Source of the DNA: Agathobacter sp. | GTDB lineage: Bacteria > Bacillota > Clostridia > Lachnospirales > Lachnospiraceae | DNA length: 64,000 bases | Direction of reading: 5' to 3' | Assembly: GCA_022769125.1 (NCBI GenBank) | Contig: JALEKN010000011.1 | Location: forward strand, 1-64,000 | Part shown: positions 44,120-52,502 of the stretch, piece by piece | How the letters are laid out: each line of letters starts with the position of its first letter | Position numbering within the stretch: the stretch's first letter is position 1 | Position numbers and translations under genes: made by a program | The notes under the pieces: generated by a model | The model's input: only the letters and a program-made list of their open reading frames with translations | The model's database searches: none | What the model was told of the DNA's origin: nothing

Positions 44120-44443
44120 ATGTCAATAAGACCAATTGATTTTAACGGAATGATACAAAGAACAGAGGATGTTGGCAACATGAAACATCAGGAAGACGCT
44201 AAACCTCTTGTAGATCAGCAGAACATACAGACGCAGGTTGCGCAGAAAGAGTCTGCTGCAATGCATCAGGTCAAAGCGAAGGAGGACAGCGCAGGAACTG
44301 AGAATCATGCGGATGCAAGAGAAGAAGGCCATGGGCTGTATCAGATGGGAAATACGAGAAAGAAATCAAAACAGGAGGAAAAGCAACAGCCCGATCGTGT
44401 GATAAAGAAGAACACAATCGGTAATTTTGATATTAAAATATAG
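44120..44443 (+). CDS. Small hydrophilic protein of the flagellar locus, function unknown
   Basis: A 107-residue, charged, probably largely disordered protein, rich in Gln, Glu, Lys and Asp. It begins SIRPIDFNGMIQR and ends in KKNTIGNFDIKI. I recall similar short proteins in clostridial flagellar loci but know no function. Ribosome site GGAGGAAG. It lies between the fapA-like and swrB-like genes. It could be a partner or substrate of either. Confidence 0.78.
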   Translation: MSIRPIDFNGMIQRTEDVGNMKHQEDAKPLVDQQNIQTQVAQKESAAMHQVKAKEDSAGTENHADAREEGHGLYQMGNTRKKSKQEEKQQPDRVIKKNTIGNFDIKI

Positions 44444-44454
44444 GGGATAAAGAC

Positions 44455-45117
44455 GTGACAGGAATTGAAATTGTACTTATTGTAATAGGAATTGTTTTTT
44501 TGCTTGGCAGTTTTATGGTCAAGGACCGCCTTTTACAAAAGGACCTGGATCAGATTTCGAAACTGAGTGAAGACGAAATCCGCATGATCATTCAAAAGAA
44601 GATGGGGGATGCCGATGCAAAAGTGGAAGAGTCAATTGAAAACAAGATGGACGATGCTCTTGAACTTTCAGAACGAGCAATGGAAAAAATTTCCAACGAA
44701 AAAATCATGGCAATCAGCGAATACTCGGATACGGTCCTTGATGCGATAGACAAATCACACAACGAGATCATGTTTTTGTACAGCATGCTAAATGATAAGC
44801 ATAAGGAACTGACTGATCTTGCTGGAGAACTCTCGAATTTTTCTGCACAGATGAGGGCAACAGAAAACGCAGCTTTGCAAAAGCTTGCAGATGTCGCGGA
44901 AAAATTGGAGGAGGATGTGAAAGTACCACAGGATGTTGATTCTGAAAAGGTACTTGTAGAGGCGGTAAAACAGCAGACCGGTGATGAGGAACGCAATCAT
45001 AATGAGGACATCCTTTTCTTACATGGAATGGGAAAGTCGGATGTGGAAATTGCAAAGCAGCTTGGACTTGGACTCGGGGAAGTAAAGCTGGTAATTGGAT
45101 TGTTTAAAGAGGAATAA
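44455..45117 (+). CDS. SwrB-like membrane-anchored coiled-coil protein
   Basis: A 220-residue protein with an N-terminal transmembrane helix (about 3-22), a long coiled coil (about 28-165), and a C-terminal helix-turn-helix-like segment MGKSDVEIAKQLGLGLGEVK. It occupies the exact place of swrB in B. subtilis, between sigD and rpsB, and shares its layout. SwrB promotes flagellar export-gate assembly there. Direct similarity is weak to the eye, so the name is by layout and position. The start is GTG 44455. Confidence 0.7.
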   Translation: MTGIEIVLIVIGIVFLLGSFMVKDRLLQKDLDQISKLSEDEIRMIIQKKMGDADAKVEESIENKMDDALELSERAMEKISNEKIMAISEYSDTVLDAIDKSHNEIMFLYSMLNDKHKELTDLAGELSNFSAQMRATENAALQKLADVAEKLEEDVKVPQDVDSEKVLVEAVKQQTGDEERNHNEDILFLHGMGKSDVEIAKQLGLGLGEVKLVIGLFKEE

Positions 45118-45121
45118 TAGA

Positions 45122-45745
45122 GTGAGATTGAAATACTATTTAAGAGGCCTTGGGCTGGGAATTATATTTTGCACACTTTTTTTTATGATATCAATTCAGC
45201 TGCATGGCGGGATTATGACGGACGAACGCGTGATTGTCCGCGCAAAAGAGCTCGGAATGGTTATTCCAGAGGAGAAGGAGCCAGATACACAGACCCCTGA
45301 AACGGAAAGCGCACAGCCGGAAGACGTAACAATCCAAGACGATGCGGTGCAGGACAATGCGCAGCCGGAAGATATTGTGCAAAATGATGCGGCGCAGGAT
45401 GATATACAGCAGGGAGAGGAAACAGAACACGCAGAAGATACGACTCAAAATGAAAGCATTTCCGGTGATGCGCAACAGGATAATGCGTTGCAGGAAGAAG
45501 ATGTCATATTTACGGTGGCTGACGGCGAAGTATGCAGGACCGCTGCTGAAAAGCTGGTTGCTTGTGGTTTGATTTCAGATGTTGATTCGTTCAGGCAGTA
45601 TATGAAAGAGAAAGACTATGATGGGCTGATCCGGGAGGGAACATACCGGATTCCGGTCGGCGCAGATACGGACACTATTGCCAAAATCATCACTGCACAG
45701 GTACCGGAAGCGGTGGTTGAAGAGAATGCAGCAGATCCCGAATAA
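45122..45745 (+). CDS. Membrane protein with an MltG-type LysM-like domain, no catalytic domain
   Basis: A 207-residue protein: an N-terminal transmembrane helix (about 10-28), a low-complexity Asp/Gln/Glu linker with near-repeats (VQDNAQPED, VQNDAAQDD), and a C-terminal domain (about 130-200). That domain has IREGTYRIPVGADTDTIAKI, resembling the LysM-like N-terminal domain of the lytic transglycosylase MltG. The MltG catalytic domain is absent. GTG 45122 is chosen because AGAGGA lies 8 bases upstream. It is the last gene before the rpsB promoter. Confidence 0.72.
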   Translation: MRLKYYLRGLGLGIIFCTLFFMISIQLHGGIMTDERVIVRAKELGMVIPEEKEPDTQTPETESAQPEDVTIQDDAVQDNAQPEDIVQNDAAQDDIQQGEETEHAEDTTQNESISGDAQQDNALQEEDVIFTVADGEVCRTAAEKLVACGLISDVDSFRQYMKEKDYDGLIREGTYRIPVGADTDTIAKIITAQVPEAVVEENAADPE

Positions 45746-45760
45746 AATTAAATAAAATGC

Positions 45761-45798
45761 TTGCAGCAGAGCCTTTGGTATGATATAATTCCAAAGGC
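45761..45798 (+). promoter_or_regulatory. rpsB promoter embedded in a palindrome
   Basis: TTGCAG (45761-45766), a 17-bp spacer and TATAAT (45784-45789) with an upstream TG make a strong vegetative promoter. Its -10 box lies in the loop of a perfect inverted repeat: GCCTTTGG (45771-45778) and CCAAAGGC (45791-45798). In RNA from the upstream operon this repeat, followed by TTTAAAT, could act as a weak terminator. Confidence 0.75.
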
Positions 45799-45905
45799 TT
45801 TAAATAAATAAGCACATGTGTGGAAGGTGCCGGTGCCGGATATACGCTTGTCCGGTGGCAACTAAATTGGAAGCACATGGAAGAAAAACAACCAAACGGA
45901 GGTAA
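45799..45905 (+). ncRNA. Structured rpsB leader (possible S2 autoregulatory site)
   Basis: The rpsB leader of about 110 nt has a stem made of CCGGA and TCCGG, and outside it TGCC and GGCA, at about 45828-45865. Two copies of AGCACATG flank this structure. Ribosomal protein S2 represses rpsB-tsf through leaders in other bacteria; whether this leader does so is inference. Confidence 0.35.
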
Positions 45906-45910
45906 AGAAA

Positions 45911-46654
45911 ATGAGCGTAATTTCAATGAAACAGTTACTTGAGGCAGGTGTTCATTTCGGACATCAGACAAGAAGATGGAACCCTAAGATGGCTCCATAC
46001 ATCTACACTGAGCGTAACGGTATCTACATCATTGACTTACAGAAGTCAGTTGGCAAGGTAGACGAGGCTTATGATGCAATTTCTGATATTGCAGCACAGG
46101 GCGGAACAATTCTTTTTGTTGGTACCAAGAAGCAGGCTCAGGATGCAATCAAGTCTGAGGCAGAGCGTTGCGGTATGTACTATGTAAACGAGAGATGGTT
46201 AGGTGGTATGCTTACCAACTTCCGTACTATCCAGAGCCGTATTGCAAGATTAAAAGAGATTGAGACAATGGCTACTGATGGAACATTCGAAGTTCTTCCA
46301 AAGAAGGAAGTTGCCCAGTTACAGAAAGAATGGGATAAGCTTGAGAAGAACATTGGTGGTATCAAGGAAATGAAGAAGATTCCGGATGCTATCTTTGTTG
46401 TAGATCCTAAGAAGGAGCACATCTGCATTCAGGAAGCACAGGCTCTTGGTATTACATTGATCGGTATCGCTGATACTAACTGTGATCCGGATGAACTTGA
46501 TTATGTTATCCCGGGAAATGACGATGCAATTCGTGCTGTTAAGCTTATCGTTTCCAAGATGGCTGATGCAGTTATCGAAGCTAAGCAGGGTGCAGAGGAA
46601 GTTGTTTCTGCAGAGGAAGCAGACGTTGCAGAAGAGGCTCCGGTAGAGGAGTAA
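45911..46654 (+). CDS. rpsB: 30S ribosomal protein S2
   Basis: A 247-residue S2. Seen: [36 protein letters not shown], and [20 protein letters not shown]. The acidic C-terminal tail is typical. Ribosome site ACGGAGGTAA. Codon use changes to highly expressed type compared with the flagellar genes. tsf follows 19 bp later as in most bacteria. Confidence 0.98.
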   Translation: MSVISMKQLLEAGVHFGHQTRRWNPKMAPYIYTERNGIYIIDLQKSVGKVDEAYDAISDIAAQGGTILFVGTKKQAQDAIKSEAERCGMYYVNERWLGGMLTNFRTIQSRIARLKEIETMATDGTFEVLPKKEVAQLQKEWDKLEKNIGGIKEMKKIPDAIFVVDPKKEHICIQEAQALGITLIGIADTNCDPDELDYVIPGNDDAIRAVKLIVSKMADAVIEAKQGAEEVVSAEEADVAEEAPVEE

Positions 46655-46673
46655 TTTTAGGAGGATAATTAGA

Positions 46674-47600
46674 ATGGCTATTACAGCAGCTATGGTAAAA
46701 GAACTGCGTGAAATGACCGGCGCAGGCATGATGGATTGCAAAAAGGCATTAAACGAGACAAATGGCAATATGGATGAGGCTGTTGAGTTCCTTAGAAAGA
46801 ACGGACAGGCAAAGGCCGAGAAGAAAGCCAGCCGTATCGCAGCAGAAGGTATTGCTCGTGCAGCAATCGAAGGCAACACAGCCGTTGTTGTAGAGGTTAA
46901 CTCTGAGACTGACTTCGTTGCAAAGAACGAGATGTTCCAGAATTTCGTTGAGAGCGTTGCAAAGCAGGCACTTGCTTCTTCTTTGAATGGTGGCAAGGAT
47001 GGCGAGGATGTTGAGGCATTGCTTGCTGAGAACTATGTGGCTGATGCTTCAAAGACCGTTAAGGACGAGCTGGTTGAGAAGACTGCTACCATCGGTGAGA
47101 AACTTTCTGTACGTCGTTTTGAGAAAGTTACCGGAGACCTTGTTGTTTCTTATATTCACGGCGGTGGAAGAATTGGTGTTCTTGTTGCAGCAAACGGCGC
47201 ATCTGATGATGCAGCAAAGGAAGCTCTTACCAATATCGCAATGCAGATCGCTGCATTGAATCCGATGTACATTTCCGACAAAGACGTTGAGCAGTCTTAT
47301 ATTGACCATGAGACAGAGATCATCAAGGCTCAGATCGATGCAGATCCAAAGGAGAGCGCTAAGCCGGAAAATGTTAAGGCAGGAATGGTTAAGGGACGTA
47401 TCAACAAGCAGTTAAAGGATGTTGTTTTGTTAGATCAGGTATATGTTAAGGCTGAGGACGGAAAGCAGTCTGTTGCCAACTATCTTGCATCAGTAAACAA
47501 GGACCTTACCGTTGTTAAATTCGTTCGTTTTGAAGTGGGCGAAGGAATAGAGAAGAAGAACGAAGATTTTGCAGCTGAAGTAGCAGCACAGCTTGCTTAA
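46674..47600 (+). CDS. tsf: Elongation factor Ts
   Basis: A 308-residue EF-Ts, the nucleotide exchange factor for EF-Tu. Seen: VKELREMTGAGMMDCKKAL in the N-terminal UBA-like domain and NSETDFVAKNEMFQNF in the core. Ribosome site AGGAGG. A terminator at 47632-47668 ends the rpsB-tsf unit. Confidence 0.98.
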   Translation: MAITAAMVKELREMTGAGMMDCKKALNETNGNMDEAVEFLRKNGQAKAEKKASRIAAEGIARAAIEGNTAVVVEVNSETDFVAKNEMFQNFVESVAKQALASSLNGGKDGEDVEALLAENYVADASKTVKDELVEKTATIGEKLSVRRFEKVTGDLVVSYIHGGGRIGVLVAANGASDDAAKEALTNIAMQIAALNPMYISDKDVEQSYIDHETEIIKAQIDADPKESAKPENVKAGMVKGRINKQLKDVVLLDQVYVKAEDGKQSVANYLASVNKDLTVVKFVRFEVGEGIEKKNEDFAAEVAAQLA

Positions 47601-47631
47601 TTTGCAGATCTGACGTTGACTTGGAAATTGA

Positions 47632-47668
47632 CCCTTGTATTCATCGACTTGAATACAAGGGTTTTTCT
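47632..47668 (+). terminator. tsf terminator
   Basis: CCCTTGTATTC (47632-47642) pairs perfectly with GAATACAAGGG (47651-47661) across an 8-nt loop, followed by TTTTTC. Confidence 0.92.
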
Positions 47669-47712
47669 TTTGCTTTATGCGCAATTACTTTCGGGTGTGA
47701 ACCTGAAAGTTC

Positions 47713-47740
47713 TTTACAACATGACAAAATGTGATAGAAT
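47713..47740 (+). promoter_or_regulatory. Promoter of the deacetylase-bactofilin-pyrH unit
   Basis: TTTACA (47713-47718), a 16-bp spacer and TAGAAT (47735-47740) with a TGTG just upstream. The start codon follows at 47774. Confidence 0.6.
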
Positions 47741-47773
47741 ATATAAAGGATATTGCGTGTTGGAGGAAGGTAC

Positions 47774-48757
47774 ATGAGTACAGTAGATGAAGAGGCACTG
47801 GAGTTACAGCGTCAAAGAAGAAAACGTGTCAACCGCATGAAGAATATTATTGTTTTGACAATTGCGGTCTGGATGCTGGGCTCTTTTTTGGCAGTTATTA
47901 TTTTATCCGTGTGTCTTGGAAAGCTGAATCACAGAGTTCATGTACTTGAAAAAGCTTATCTGGCACAGACAGCTGCCTCGGCAGAGCAAACGGAGCAACC
48001 CGATCCGGTGATAACACCGTCGCAGGAAGAGGAGTCCGAGACATCACTGGATATGGAGGAAACACCTGATTATTCCGGTGTCGTTCGAGGAATAGATACG
48101 GACGATAATATGGCGGCAGAGGGAGATACACATTATGTATATCTGACTTTTGATTGTGTGCCGGGAAAGAATACAGATGCAATTTTAGATGTGCTTGATT
48201 CGTATCAGCTAAAGGCAACCTTTTTCGTGAGCGGAAAGGTTAATGAAGAATATTATGAGACGCTGAATCGTATTGTAAGTGAAGGCCATACACTTGGAAT
48301 GCATTCATATTCCAACCAATATAGCACTATTTATGCATCTACCGATGCATTTTCTCGTGACTTGACACAGATATCTGATTTCCTGTATGATGTGACCGGT
48401 GTTCGAAGTGATTATTACCGGTTTCCGGGTGGCAGCAGCAATGAAATCAGTAATGTTGATATGGCAGAGTTTGTACATATTTTGAATAGCAACAAGATCT
48501 CTTATTTTGATTGGAATGTGTCTGCGGGAGATGCAGCGTCCAATTATTCGGCTGAGGATGTAGTTGCAAATGTTACCGATGGCGTCAGACAATATAAGAC
48601 CTCTGTGGTTTTACTACATGATGCACCGGATAAGTCAACAACGGTAGAAGCGCTTACACCGCTGATCGATGAATTGCGGGCTATGGATGCGCAGATATTG
48701 CCGATTGATGAGAATACAACACTGATTCAGTATATCAAAGCTGACAGTGTAGAATAA
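47774..48757 (+). CDS. Polysaccharide deacetylase-like (NodB) protein with degenerate metal site
   Basis: A 327-residue membrane-anchored protein: a basic N-terminus, a transmembrane helix (about 24-48), an acidic linker, and a NodB domain (about 115-320). The fold is clear from LTFDCVPGKNT, KATFFVSGKV, YYRFPGGS, FDWNVSAGD and VVLLHDAP. Two of three metal ligands are changed. The canonical TFDD has Cys128 instead of the second Asp, and the canonical HSxSH has Asn181 instead of the second His. I infer that it is inactive or uses altered chemistry. GGAGGAAGG precedes ATG 47774; the bactofilin gene follows 14 bp later. Confidence 0.85.
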   Translation: MSTVDEEALELQRQRRKRVNRMKNIIVLTIAVWMLGSFLAVIILSVCLGKLNHRVHVLEKAYLAQTAASAEQTEQPDPVITPSQEEESETSLDMEETPDYSGVVRGIDTDDNMAAEGDTHYVYLTFDCVPGKNTDAILDVLDSYQLKATFFVSGKVNEEYYETLNRIVSEGHTLGMHSYSNQYSTIYASTDAFSRDLTQISDFLYDVTGVRSDYYRFPGGSSNEISNVDMAEFVHILNSNKISYFDWNVSAGDAASNYSAEDVVANVTDGVRQYKTSVVLLHDAPDKSTTVEALTPLIDELRAMDAQILPIDENTTLIQYIKADSVE

Positions 48758-48771
48758 ACGGAGGAATAGAA

Positions 48772-49569
48772 ATGGGACTTTTTAAAGACTTTAAGGATGA
48801 TTTCTCACAGGCTGTCAATGAGTTAGTTCCGGGTGGAGAGAAGCTTCCGGAAACTGATAAGGAAGACAATCTTGTCGTTGACACTATGAGCAAAGAAGTA
48901 GATGTACAATCTGAGCTTTCCAAGCTGGACGGCTTGTTAGAGAATGCATCAGCAAATACAATTGAGGAGACACTTCCACCTGTTCAGGAAGAGAAGAAAG
49001 CAGCAACTGTATTTCCGACATTTAAAAGAGAAACCGAAAAGGAGACAAATAGAATGGATACACCAAATATGGAAACAATCACTCCGGCTACACCAGTCAG
49101 AACTGCACCGGCCCAGGTATCAGAGGAAGTCTCTGTTATCACTGCAACCACAACACTTACCGGTGATTTACAGTCTGCAGGTTCATTTGATATTCAGGGA
49201 ACTATCAACGGAAATGTATCTTGCAACGGTAAGATTACCGTGACAGGAACGATTAACGGAAATAGCAGTGCTTCTGAAGTTTTTGCTGATGTTGCAAAAA
49301 TCGAGGGCGAAATTGTCTCCACCGGAACCGTCAAAATTGGTACAGGATCTGTTATCATTGGCAACATTACAGCTACATCTGCTGTAATCGCCGGTGCTGT
49401 AAAGGGTGATATTGATGTTCAGGGACCTGTTGTAGTGGATACATCCGCTGTGATTATGGGCAATATTAAGTCCCGTTCTGTCCAGATTAACAATGGGGCA
49501 GTTATTGAGGGATTCTGTTCTCAGTGCTATGCTGACATTGATGTACAGGGATTATTTGAAGGTAGATAA
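48772..49569 (+). CDS. Bactofilin family cytoskeletal protein
   Basis: A 265-residue protein. The C-terminal half (about 122-265) is the bactofilin (DUF583) right-handed beta-helix, with repeats such as FDIQGTINGNVSCNGKITV and AVIAGAVKGDIDVQGPVVV. The N-terminal half is an acidic, Thr/Glu-rich tail of about 120 residues, longer than usual. Bactofilins polymerise without nucleotide and recruit cell-wall enzymes. It is cotranscribed with the deacetylase-like gene upstream and, probably, pyrH downstream. Confidence 0.92.
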   Translation: MGLFKDFKDDFSQAVNELVPGGEKLPETDKEDNLVVDTMSKEVDVQSELSKLDGLLENASANTIEETLPPVQEEKKAATVFPTFKRETEKETNRMDTPNMETITPATPVRTAPAQVSEEVSVITATTTLTGDLQSAGSFDIQGTINGNVSCNGKITVTGTINGNSSASEVFADVAKIEGEIVSTGTVKIGTGSVIIGNITATSAVIAGAVKGDIDVQGPVVVDTSAVIMGNIKSRSVQINNGAVIEGFCSQCYADIDVQGLFEGR

Positions 49570-49587
49570 ACAGAAAGGAATAGTCTT

Positions 49588-50283
49588 ATGAAACGTATTT
49601 TATTGAAATTAAGCGGAGAAGCCTTGGCTGGTGAAAAACATCACGGCTTTGATGAGGCTACGGTCACGGTTGTCGCAAAGCAGGTAAAGCAGCTAGTGGA
49701 TCAGGGAACCGAAGTTGGAATCGTAATTGGTGGTGGCAACTTCTGGCGAGGAAGAACTAGTGAGACGATTGACCGTACGAAGGCAGACCAGATCGGAATG
49801 CTTGCAACGGTAATGAACTGTATTTACGTTTCAGAGATTTTCCGCTCTGTCGGTATGATGACACAGGTATTGACACCGTTTGAGTGTGGATCAATGACAA
49901 AGTTATTTTCAAAGGATCGCGCAAACAAATATTTTGCACATAATATGGTCGTATTTTTCGCAGGTGGAACCGGACATCCGTATTTTTCAACAGATACGGC
50001 AACTGTACTTCGAGCTATCGAGATCGAGGCAGACGGTATCTTTCTGGCTAAGGCGATTGATGGAGTGTACGACAGCGATCCGAAGGTTAATCCGAATGCA
50101 AAGCGTTATGATGAAATCTCTATTGAGGACGTCATTGCACAGAAGCTTGCAGTTGTGGATATGACTGCTTCCATCATGTGTATGGAAAACAAGATGCCGA
50201 TGTATGTGTTTGCTTTGAATGAAGAGAATAGTATTGTAAATGCAGTAAGCGGCCAATTTAACGGAACCGTTGTTACGGTATAA
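49588..50283 (+). CDS. pyrH: UMP kinase
   Basis: A 231-residue amino-acid-kinase-fold enzyme that phosphorylates UMP to UDP. Seen: RILLKLSGEALAG, IVIGGGNFWRGRTSE and ATVMNCIYV, then DGVYDSDPKVNPNAKRYDEI. Length and motifs are typical. frr follows 15 bp later. Confidence 0.98.
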   Translation: MKRILLKLSGEALAGEKHHGFDEATVTVVAKQVKQLVDQGTEVGIVIGGGNFWRGRTSETIDRTKADQIGMLATVMNCIYVSEIFRSVGMMTQVLTPFECGSMTKLFSKDRANKYFAHNMVVFFAGGTGHPYFSTDTATVLRAIEIEADGIFLAKAIDGVYDSDPKVNPNAKRYDEISIEDVIAQKLAVVDMTASIMCMENKMPMYVFALNEENSIVNAVSGQFNGTVVTV

Positions 50284-50298
50284 TAGGGAGGATTCATA

Positions 50299-50853
50299 AT
50301 GGACCAGAGATTGAATGAATGTCAGGATAAAATGGAAAAGTCACTGAACAACCTCGAAGAGGAATTTGCGGGAATCCGCGCAGGACGTGCGAATCCGCAT
50401 GTGCTTGACAAGATCCGCGTAGATTATTACGGTACACCTTCTCCGTTGCAGAGTGTTGCCAACGTCAGTGTTCCGGAGGCAAGAATGATTCAGATTCAGC
50501 CATGGGAAGCATCACTTGTAAAGGAGATTGAGAAGGCTATCATGACTTCGGATATTGGCATCAATCCGACGAATGATGGTAAGGTAATCCGTCTTGTATT
50601 TCCGGAGCTTACGGAGGAAAGACGTAAGGAACTTGCAAAGGATGTAAAGAAAAAGGGCGAGAATGCAAAGGTTGCCGTACGTAATATAAGACGTGATGCA
50701 ATGGATCACTTCAAAAAGGTCGGAAAGGCTGAAGACATATCCGAGGATGAGATCAAGGATCTTGAGGATGGAATCCAGAAGCTGACTGATCAGTTCGTTG
50801 CAAAGATTGACAAGGCAATCGAAGCAAAGACAAAGGAAATCCTTACGGTTTAA
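50299..50853 (+). CDS. frr: Ribosome recycling factor
   Basis: A 184-residue RRF that splits post-termination ribosomes with EF-G. Seen: IRAGRANPHVLDKIRVDYYG near 25-44, then RLVFPELTEERRKELAKDVK and the ending AKTKEILTV. Ribosome site GGGAGG. A perfect 9-bp hairpin lies between it and uppS (50872-50896). Confidence 0.98.
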   Translation: MDQRLNECQDKMEKSLNNLEEEFAGIRAGRANPHVLDKIRVDYYGTPSPLQSVANVSVPEARMIQIQPWEASLVKEIEKAIMTSDIGINPTNDGKVIRLVFPELTEERRKELAKDVKKKGENAKVAVRNIRRDAMDHFKKVGKAEDISEDEIKDLEDGIQKLTDQFVAKIDKAIEAKTKEILTV

Positions 50854-50871
50854 TTTTGGAAATTTTAGGGG

Positions 50872-50896
50872 GAGGACATGACATTGGCATGTCCTC
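50872..50896 (+). terminator. Hairpin between frr and uppS (possible weak terminator)
   Basis: GAGGACATG (50872-50880) and CATGTCCTC (50888-50896) pair perfectly with a 7-nt loop, followed by TTTGTTG. The T run is poor, so partial termination or mRNA processing is more likely than full termination. Confidence 0.5.
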
Positions 50897-50922
50897 TTTG
50901 TTGCATGGAGAGCGAGATTAAA

Positions 50923-51633
50923 ATGAAAATACCACAGCATGTTGCAATTATTTTGGATGGTAATGGAAGATGGGCAAAGAGCAAAGGAATGCCTCGCAAT
51001 TATGGGCATACTGTAGGTGCGAAGAATGTCGAAACGGTATGTCAGGCCGCAGATGAGCTTGGCATTAAATATCTGACGTTGTATGCGTTTTCAACGGAAA
51101 ACTGGAATCGGCCGAAGAGTGAAGTTGATGCGTTGATGAAACTTTTGGAAAGTTATCTGAAGAACTGTATCAAGACAGCAGAAAAGAATCATATGCGTGT
51201 CCGTGTAATCGGAGATACGACAAGACTTGGAGAAGCGTTTCAAAAACGGATCGCAGAGCTTGAGACTGCATCAGCTTCTAACACAGGGTTAAATCTTACC
51301 ATTGCAATCAATTATGGAAGCCGCGATGAAATGATGCGCGCAATGCGTCGTATGATGGAGGATTACAAGGCTGGAAATATTTCCATGGATATGGTTGATG
51401 AAAAGCTTTTTTCCGGATATCTGGACACGAAAGATATTCCGGATCCTGATCTTTTGATCCGCACAAGCGGAGAACAAAGGTTATCAAATTATCTGCTCTG
51501 GCAGCTTGCATACAGTGAATTTTACTTTACGGATGTTCCATGGCCGGATTTTCACAAAAAGGAATTAGAATTGGCTATTGGGGCGTATAATAAACGTGAC
51601 AGACGTTATGGCGGCATAAAGGAAGAGGAGTAG
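50923..51633 (+). CDS. uppS: Isoprenyl (undecaprenyl) diphosphate synthase
   Basis: A 236-residue cis-prenyltransferase that makes undecaprenyl diphosphate, the lipid carrier for peptidoglycan. Seen: VAIILDGNGRWAKSKG with the catalytic Asp, then LTLYAFSTENWNRP and RTSGEQRLSNYLLWQLAYSE. ATG 50923 is preferred: GGAGAG lies 10 bases upstream and family proteins start at this point. The frame is open further upstream through the hairpin. cdsA follows 9 bp after the stop. Confidence 0.97.
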   Translation: MKIPQHVAIILDGNGRWAKSKGMPRNYGHTVGAKNVETVCQAADELGIKYLTLYAFSTENWNRPKSEVDALMKLLESYLKNCIKTAEKNHMRVRVIGDTTRLGEAFQKRIAELETASASNTGLNLTIAINYGSRDEMMRAMRRMMEDYKAGNISMDMVDEKLFSGYLDTKDIPDPDLLIRTSGEQRLSNYLLWQLAYSEFYFTDVPWPDFHKKELELAIGAYNKRDRRYGGIKEEE

Positions 51634-51642
51634 GAGAAATAT

Positions 51643-52449
51643 ATGTTTAAAACGAGACTGATCAGTGGAATTGTTCTGGTTATATTGGCGATTGCATGTA
51701 TACTTGCTGGAGGCAATATACTTCTTGGAGTTACGGCAGCTATCTCTGTAATTGGAATGTTTGAACTATACCGTGTATTCCGGTTTGAAAAATCAATCCT
51801 TGCAGGGGCATGTTATGTTGCGGCGGTCTTATATTATATAAATCTTGCTGCCGGATTTGTCGATGATGTCATGGTTCTCATACTTGGGCTTCTTATTGTA
51901 CTTATGTTTATCTATGTGTTTGCCTATCCGAAATATCGTGCAAAACAGGTAATGGCAGCTTTTTTTGGAATATTCTATGTTGCGGTCATGTTATCTTATA
52001 TCTATCAGATTCGTGGACTTAACAACGGCGAGTATCTGGCATTTTTGATTTTTATCTGCTCCTGGGGATGTGATACCTGCGCTTATTGTGTCGGAAAGCT
52101 TATCGGAAAACACAAGATGTCGCCAAAACTCTCACCGAAAAAGTCTGTGGAGGGCGGTATTGGAGGTGTGGCCGGAACAGCTCTTCTTGCAGCACTATAT
52201 TGTGTTGCATTTCGCAATCCGATGAATATCAGTGGAAAAGAAATTGCAATTATTGCTGTGATTGCTGCTATTGCAGGGATGATCTCTATGGTTGGGGATT
52301 TGACAGCAAGTGCGATTAAACGCAATTATGATATTAAGGATTACGGGCATCTGATTCCGGGACATGGCGGTATTCTGGACCGTTTTGACAGTATGATCAT
52401 AACAGCTCCGATTATCTACTATCTTGCTCTGCATTTTCTGGCAGTATAA
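51643..52449 (+). CDS. cdsA: Phosphatidate cytidylyltransferase
   Basis: A 268-residue membrane enzyme that makes CDP-diacylglycerol from phosphatidate and CTP. About eight transmembrane helices. The C-terminal signature SAIKRNYDIKDYGHLIPGHG followed by GILDRFDSM is intact. It sits in the conserved uppS-cdsA-dxr-rseP order. Confidence 0.96.
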   Translation: MFKTRLISGIVLVILAIACILAGGNILLGVTAAISVIGMFELYRVFRFEKSILAGACYVAAVLYYINLAAGFVDDVMVLILGLLIVLMFIYVFAYPKYRAKQVMAAFFGIFYVAVMLSYIYQIRGLNNGEYLAFLIFICSWGCDTCAYCVGKLIGKHKMSPKLSPKKSVEGGIGGVAGTALLAALYCVAFRNPMNISGKEIAIIAVIAAIAGMISMVGDLTASAIKRNYDIKDYGHLIPGHGGILDRFDSMIITAPIIYYLALHFLAV

Positions 52450-52502
52450 CAGTTCTGGCACTTTAAATATTTTCAATCATGCAGGCAACAGGAGGAACAA
52501 AA

